The position numbers were made by a program, and so were the translations under genes. A stretch of DNA of 64,000 nt from NCBI GenBank assembly GCA_033439255.1, contig CM065878.1:4960001-5024000 (forward strand), written 5' to 3'. The notes beneath the pieces were generated by a model. That model worked only from the letters and a program-made list of their open reading frames with translations. It did not search any database and was not told the DNA's origin. The stretch comes from Hericium rajendrae (taxonomy: Eukaryota; Basidiomycota; Agaricomycetes; Russulales; Hericiaceae). Of the stretch, positions 58,547 through 64,000 are shown in pieces; the first letter of the stretch is position 1, and each line of letters starts with the position of its first letter.

Positions 58547-59774
58547 TCACGGGTTCGGATATTTCCACGACTGCCTCCCCTCTAATTCTCTAATTCTGCC
58601 GTCTTTCTCAGTGAGACGGTCTCGTTGCAGTTCGTTCTCGTTCCTCAACGCCTGGTTCCTGATTCGAAGATCAAAGATCTCCACCTCGTGACGGGCCTGT
58701 GTCGCTTTCAGCTGATCAGCCTCGGAATGGCTCCGACTGACCTCGTCCTCGAGTCTCCCGATGCGGGTGTTCTGCTCATCAATGTATATGACCGCTACAA
58801 ATGGAATCAGCCTTGACGCATCTCCATCAAAGACGTATACGTACCATTCGCAACGTTTTTGTTCGACGGCTTGTCCTTATGATACCGCAAATGAAGCGGG
58901 AGCCTGTCAGTGAGCTTAGCGACGTCCTCGCTCAACTCAGCCCTGCCGTTCCTGGATCTCTCTGCTGATCTGGCCTTTTTCTTCGTCACGAATTCGGCTT
59001 CTCTAGTCGCGTCTGGAGGAGACGACGCGCGGACCTTGCGCTTCAACTCGCCGACTGCAAAAAGCTGAGACGAGGCCTGCGCAGGTGCGTCCTTTCCGAG
59101 CCGCCATCTGCCCATCTTGCTGTCCATGTCCGGGTTGCTATCTTTTGGACGGCGGGATGTGGAAGCAGTTGGCTTAGAGGCCTTGGTTCGCTTCTTCTCT
59201 GATGATGCAGGATTTGCGCTAGGTACAGCTTGACTGGTACTTGAAGAGGCGGCGACAGCATGCTGGGGTGCCGACTCCGTGTTGTAATTGTTCGAAGGTC
59301 GCGCCAAAGGATCATAGTACAAAGATGAATTCCAGTCGGCCGTCGGAGTACTCTGATATGATGTGCCAGTCTGCTGGTATGATCTAGCGAGACATTAATA
59401 AATCTATCAGCAAAGTATGTTGCTTTGAACTTACTGCGTATTAATGAGATATGCATTATCGTTCTGGTAGTTCGTTGAGGATGTGAGCATTTGGGTATGG
59501 TATGAGGATTCAGCAGATTGCGAGTAGTACGGTTATCCATCGTGCACTGCCCTTTACGTCGCCGGGTAAGCTGCGTCTAGGATCAAATATAACATTCAGC
59601 TTACGAGCGATGATATTCATTCATTGTTGCCGTCGCTGTAGACATGTGTGGGCCGTAGGCCCAACCCTGTGGTTGAGCAGCACCAGCACTGAACTCGGCA
59701 GAGTCAAGGTTGGTAGGAGATCTCCGAGACGAAGGTCAGGATGGTCCATAAGCTGACTGGTATGGATGCTGCAT
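58547..59774 (-). CDS. Y4, bHLH/coiled-coil protein
   Basis: The start is at 59,774 (MQHPYQSAYGPS) and the stop at 58,547. The final intron lies between KNVAN (donor near 58,846) and AVIYIDEQ. The basic/helix 1 region is ERSRNGRAELSEDVAKLTDR-LPLHL, and helix 2 is NKNVANAVIYIDEQNTRIGR, followed by a coiled coil ending RELEGRQSWKYPNP. The N-terminal part keeps SPTNLDSAEFSAGAAQPQGW. The architecture is the same as Y1-Y3. TATAAAGT is at 59,869-59,876, 95 bp upstream. Confidence 0.77.
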
Positions 59775-59868
59775 GTCGGTCGTTAGTCGTAAGATTGAGA
59801 CGTAAGACGCTAGGATGAAACGTGAGATGTAAAGATGGATATTTAGCGGTACATCCTGGATTTTCGCG

Positions 59869-59876
59869 ACTTTATA
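59869..59876 (-). promoter_or_regulatory. TATA box of Y4
   Basis: TATAAAGT on the minus strand at the conserved position relative to the Y ATG. Confidence 0.6.
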
Positions 59877-59889
59877 TGATAGTACCATC

Positions 59890-60552
59890 ATCCTCGACAG
59901 GTCGTTCGTCCATAGATGGTACAAGCAAGTTGAGGAGACAAGATCATTAGCAAGTACAATGGACAACATGACTTGACGACGGGCTGAGCAGCTACGGACA
60001 CTACAAGGGTTTCCTAGAAAATCAAATTACAGTATAAGCTTGAAGACACGGATGTGTATATCTTCGTATTAGCTGTCGAAACTGCTGATGATCATAGTCA
60101 AGAAATACCGACATCACTCGCATGGCCTACCACTACGACGCATCAGTCTATTTTCCAGGTGCAATACTACCGGAGAAATGCTAAACGGTCTGCTTGCATG
60201 GGGCGAGCGTTCCTGTGACCCGGAGAACAAGGACGTTATCGTAGCCCTAATTCGAGCACAAGTCACTTCTAGAGACACGCAAGTGAAGACCGCACCTTGT
60301 CAATATCCGAAAGCATCCTGTCCAACGCGATTGTATCCTCGCTATCAAACCTGCGACATATGCCTATTGCTTCGTCTGCGCTGCAGCTCGATGTCGTGGA
60401 GGTCATTGACGAAGACAGGCGCCTGCATTTTGATCAACAAAATTCGGCAGTTTCCGAGCTCAGCGAGAGACGCTCGACTCCAGTGCGGGCAGATGGTGCA
60501 TTGACGAATTGGCGGTGCCGTGATCATGAGCGCTTGACTGAGCCGAGGATGG
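59890..60552. other. Spacer between Y4 and the hAT-like element
   Basis: It contains the LDDGLSSYGHYKGFLENQ block near 59,970-60,030 and, from about 60,470, DNA homologous to 44,490-44,560, the left edge of the X1/Y1 unit. No intact gene seen. Confidence 0.35.
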
Positions 60553-60560
60553 GAATTGTT

Positions 60561-60987
60561 CAGACTTTACGGCTTCCAGAACCGTCCACCTCTTCCCACG
60601 GTCTGGACTGTCCCGACCGTCCCAACCGTCCCAACCGTCCCGGTCGGCTTGGACAGGTTGGACAGTCTGGACAGTTGCCTTATTTGAACACCTCTTCGAG
60701 TTGTCCACCACGCAGTCCCTTTTTGCGCTCACACCGGTTGGGGTTGGGATGGGATGGGTTGGCGGTTGGGTTGGCGGTTGGGTTGGAGGTTGGGTTGGTT
60801 GGGTTGGCGGGTATATTGATGATTTTCGAGGGATGTGAGATATTGAGTTTGGGTTAGGGCTGGACAGTCGGGACTGTCCCGACCGTCCCAACCGTCCCAA
60901 CCGTCCACAATTGAATGGCTTACTTAAGCATTTCGGGACGGTTGGACGATTGGACTGTTGGGACGGTTCCAGTTCCCGAAAACCCTC
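60561..60987. mobile_element. 427-bp hAT-like non-autonomous element
   Basis: It interrupts DNA that is continuous in the homologous unit at about 44,560. GAATTGTT is duplicated exactly at both ends (60,553-60,560 and 60,988-60,995), an 8-bp target duplication typical of hAT elements. The ends are imperfect inverted repeats over about 27 bp, sharing AACCGTCC. The inside is made of GGACGGTTGG/CCAACCGTCC-type repeats in both orientations and a GGTTGGGTT minisatellite (about 60,727-60,813). No transposase is encoded. Confidence 0.75.
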
Positions 60988-60995
60988 GAATTGTT

Positions 60996-61590
60996 TGGAT
61001 TGGAGGCCGTTGCCAAACAACCGCTCCGCTTGCAAACGAGCGCCCGTTCACTTTCTCCAGAATCTTACCCAGCGCTTTCGAGCTCTTGTCTACCATGTCT
61101 TCATTTCTCTGTATGCGGATTTGGTTTAGAACTGTCGCGTAGCAATGCCAAGGTGCGATACTGCTTAGGCCCGCAATTCGTCTACGGCCACTTGGCGCTG
61201 TCCTACATCAACAATAAGTAGTGCACGCTCCTAGCCTATCTGCGGCGATCTGCAGCCTGTGCATTGCTTTTATACCGGAAGACCGGTCGAAATACTCCGC
61301 GTGGTACGATTATCTTTTCTTTCCTAATTGTTTTGCACTCTGTAGACTGCCGTCATCACGACGGTCTCCAACGTTCACTCCCACTCAAGCTTATTGTTAC
61401 AGATGCAGGTGACAGCATCTCCCTGCTCAATTATCTGCGGCAACACTATGGTTGCTACCTCTGGTATGCCACGTCGCTATAGCATATGCACGTATGCGTA
61501 TTTGTAGCAAGCGGCACGGAGGCAACAAAAAGGTGAAGAACAATTACCTTCGATGCCTGTTCCACTACTGTGCTCGGCTTAGTCTCTTCT
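60996..61590 (-). pseudogene. Conserved W fragment upstream of X6
   Basis: Homologous to 44,570-45,165. The minus strand keeps ATVLNQIRIQRNEDMVDKSS and GKILEKVNGRSFASG. CATATG at 61,483-61,488 lies in the conserved X upstream block. The fragment is separated from its former left part by the hAT-like insertion. Confidence 0.35.
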
Positions 61591-61595
61591 GCGAT

Positions 61596-61603
61596 CATAT
61601 AAG
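61596..61603 (+). promoter_or_regulatory. TATA box of X6
   Basis: CATATAAG, about 60 bp before the leader-intron donor at 61,658. Confidence 0.55.
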
Positions 61604-61759
61604 CTTGCAATGAGTGAGGGGGACCGCCCTCCACAAGTTACCTACATCGCATCTTCCGTGAGTTTTGACCACACGGGACGGCCACCTTTGCTCATTGCGT
61701 TTGTTCACAGACGTCAGTTTTCCACCTCTGGAGTCCATTGAAATCGTTAATTCGCAGTC

Positions 61760-62338
61760 ATGTCGTACTCTTTGAACTCCTTCACATCAAGTGGTGCCTC
61801 CGATCAATCTGGCCATTATATCGTCCCTGCCCAGGCTATACAGTCAGCCATCTCAACGCATCGTGAGTGGGCAATCCATGGGGCCTGGGGTGGATTTACT
61901 GATGTAACGACCTGATAGAGCAAAATTCCGCTTGGATCCGTGAGAGCATCCCCGTGTCAGCATAGCTATCTATTCACTCAGACTCTAGAAAAGGTCCCTC
62001 CCCGTGATGAGCTTGAGAACCGCGATTATGAGTGGCGTGCGGCTTCAGCTGCGTATCATAGCGGAAAGATGAGCCATGCCGAGTACAGTGCGGTGCGAAA
62101 GCGCATCCTGGACGCGGACCGCGCCTACGACAGGCGGGTAGAGGACTATCTAGTCCGAAGGGAGGCCGGGCAGACGAAGCCCGGTGAGTTCTTTCGAGAG
62201 TTCTATGGTTGTACGGATGAGGAGGCGCAGGAGTGGCATCGTGACGAAGTCAACGCGGTGAAGATACGGAATGCCAATTTTGAAGCTCACAGCCAATCTC
62301 GGGTTGCACAACAGAGCAGGCATGGGCGGGGCCACTGA
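61760..62338 (+). CDS. X6, small protein of unrecognised family
   Basis: Exons are 61,760-61,862, 61,919-61,939 (21 nt) and 61,989-62,338, giving 157 aa. The leader intron is 61,658-61,710. It has MSYSLNSFTSSGASDQSGHY, QAIQSAISTH, YLVRREAGQTKPGEFFREFY, GCTDEEAQEWH and QSRVAQQSRHGRGH. Upstream DNA is close to that of X1, so X6/Y5 and X1/Y1 are the youngest duplicates. It converges on Y5, with stops 103 bp apart. Confidence 0.8.
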
Positions 62339-62441
62339 TTCCGTCATTTTGCCTATCATGAATTAATATATAGTCTCAGATCTTGTACTATACACGATGA
62401 CCATCAAAGTTTGGGTATCAACGTCGCTAGAGCTTTTCCTC

Positions 62442-63625
62442 TCAGGGTCTTGTGTGCCTTTCATCGAGGCCATACCATTGACCTCCATTGACACGCAGCA
62501 GCTCTCGATTCTGCCGCCGAAGCACAGAATTGTCCGTCCTTAGAGAGTCTATTTCTTGGTCGGAGGCGAACTGCGCCGCTCTCGCCTGGCCAGCTTCGTC
62601 CTCGAGCCGCTGAATCCGGGCGCTCTGTTCATCGATATGGACAATCGCTGCACACGCTATGAGCTCTAGGCCTCATCTTATGGACAGGCGTGCGCACCTT
62701 GTCTGATATGCTTCACTGATGGAGCCTCATATACCTGGAGATGGTTAGGGAGTCTTTTAGCGAGCTCCGCGATAGCTTCAGTCCTGTCCTTCCTGTGGCC
62801 CTTGACTCTTAACGCTTCCTTCTTCTTGAACAGCAGCGCTTCGGCATCACTTGTCGACGGAGACGATGCGCGGTCCTTGCGCTTCGCACCGACTTTAGGA
62901 GACTGAGGCACGGCTTCGGCGCGTGCGTTGCCTCCGATTGGAAGCCTCATTCTACCTATCATACTTGTCATGTTCGCTTTGTGGGAAGAGGTGCCGTCGG
63001 CTGGTCTACTGTGAAATGAAGTGCGCTGAGAACCTGGGGCTGTCCGTGTCTTCGATGGTACAAGTTTTGCTTTTGGAGCAAGCTGACTGCTGCTTGAAGA
63101 GGCGCGGGTGGTAGCATGTGGCTGATTTGAGTTCTGGCTGTATCTGACCGACGGCTGTGCGGAGTGATCATTGTAGGCCGACAAAGGCCAGTCGGGTGGA
63201 GTACTTTGAAACGATGCGCTGATCTGTTGGTCTGGTCTGGCGGGACGTCAGTCGTGTCGATAAATGAGATAGGCCGCTGTGGACTCACTGATTATTAGCA
63301 GGGTATAGACTATGAGGATACTGATAGCTTGACGAGGTACCAGCCGTGTGGGTATAAAGTGAGGATTCAGTCGTTTGCGTGTAGTTCGTATATTCAGCTT
63401 GCGTTGTACTTCGAAGCGTCGTGAGTTACGCTGCGCCCACGGCCGAGTGAAAGGTCCAACTACTTACTAAGGATAATATGCATTTGTTGTCGCATTCGTC
63501 GAAGACGTGCGTGCATAGTCGTATTGAATGCCCTGTGCTTGTTCGGCGCCAGCGCTGAACTGAGCAGAGCTAAGACAGGTGGGAGACCATCTTCGAGACG
63601 GTCCAGGCGTAGACGAGCGGTGCAT
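62442..63625 (-). CDS. Y5, bHLH/coiled-coil protein
   Basis: Closest relative of Y1. The start is at 63,625 and the stop at 62,442. The basic/helix 1 part (FKKKEALRVKGHRKDRTEAI, AELAKRLPNHL) is nearly unchanged from Y1, and helix 2 reads VKHIRQAIVHIDEQ. The coiled coil is shorter and diverged (SARIQRLEDEAGQARAAQFA, ending GLDERHTRP). The fast-changing C terminus next to a conserved bHLH core suggests divergence in partner choice (inference). TATAAAGT lies at 63,693-63,700. Confidence 0.76.
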
Positions 63626-63692
63626 GTCGGTCGTAAGTCGTGAAAAGGCGACGTAAAGGAATAATTACCAAGGTCCATTGCATGTATTGGCT

Positions 63693-63700
63693 ACTTTATA
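63693..63700 (-). promoter_or_regulatory. TATA box of Y5
   Basis: TATAAAGT on the minus strand, 68 bp upstream of the Y5 ATG, as for Y1. Confidence 0.6.
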
Positions 63701-64000
63701 CACGAGTGATATCATCTTCGACAAGACGTCTGGCCATAGACGGTACAAGCCAGCTCTGGAAACAAGGTTGTTGTCAGCCAATACAATGGATGATAAGACT
63801 TGACGACGGGCTGAGCAAGTACGGACCTTACAAGGATTGCCTAGAGAATCAAAATGTCAGCTAAGACAAGGATAAGAGTCCTGTTCCCGACGAAGAAATC
63901 CTCGCGTCAAACAGCGTACCACAGAATGAGCTCTAGCTGTAGCTTCGGGAACTAGGTAATTGGCCTGAATTGAGTATGCATCCCTGAGAGTGACAGAGCG
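63701..64000. other. Right edge: Y upstream block
   Basis: Homologous to 47,342-47,638 to the last base of the window, including the YGPYKDCLENQ block. The duplication therefore continues beyond the window. Confidence 0.5.

Noticed and set aside
60727-60813. GGTTGGGTT minisatellite as a telomere-like tract
   Set aside because: It lies inside a 427-bp element with its own target duplication, and the unit is not a telomere repeat.

Overview
The window looks like nuclear DNA of a white-rot basidiomycete, probably Polyporales-like. The evidence is short (about 50 nt) GT-AG introns with CTNAY branch sites, AA9 lytic polysaccharide monooxygenase (LPMO) genes, and a GC-rich left half beside a less GC-rich right half. 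Family and order are inference from sequence character only.

Region 1 (1 to about 42,125) is a nested tandem array of the form A-B-A-B. Units A (1-11,605 and 25,018-36,633) and B (11,606-25,017 and 36,634-42,125, the last cut off) are diverged copies of each other. The A+B pair is repeated at an offset of 25,017-25,050 bp with very few differences. Each unit carries one AA9 LPMO gene on the minus strand (four in all, 343 or 348 aa, three exons, secreted). Around each gene lie non-coding repeat fields. (a) A short motif (GGCGTCATCGTCAAGTT) runs in one orientation on the left of the LPMO gene and in the other on its right. (b) A satellite of about 260 bp (9 units in A, 13 in B) carries two perfect GC hairpins and an intron-like cassette whose splice donor is mirrored by its own reverse complement near the acceptor. 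(c) An AT-rich tract holds no recognisable gene. (d) A small tandem field repeats the peptide motif EDAYDxxW. A 150-bp Tc1/mariner-type MITE sits in both A units, and the B1 unit has an empty site.

Region 2 (42,125-44,400) is single-copy spacer with degenerate repeats and no convincing gene.

Region 3 (44,400-64,000) is a second, older array, this time of a gene pair. X is a 157-163 aa protein of no family I recognise, on the plus strand, with a 5'-UTR intron and (in five of six) a 21-nt microexon. Y is a 356-360 aa (two copies measured) protein on the minus strand with a disordered N terminus and a basic helix-loop-helix/coiled-coil C terminus. There are five convergent X/Y pairs (stop codons 95-120 bp apart) plus one X without Y. 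Each X and Y has its own TATA-like promoter, and most X upstream regions carry an E-box-like CANNTG, so Y proteins may regulate X genes (inference). The region also holds an intron-containing tRNA-Asn gene and a 427-bp hAT-like non-autonomous element with an 8-bp target duplication.

The most unusual signals are the uncharacterised convergent X/bHLH-Y pair family and the recurring design in which an intron's 5' splice site is faced by its own complement. The second occurs in the satellites, in AA9 intron 1 and, with covariation, in the X leader intron.
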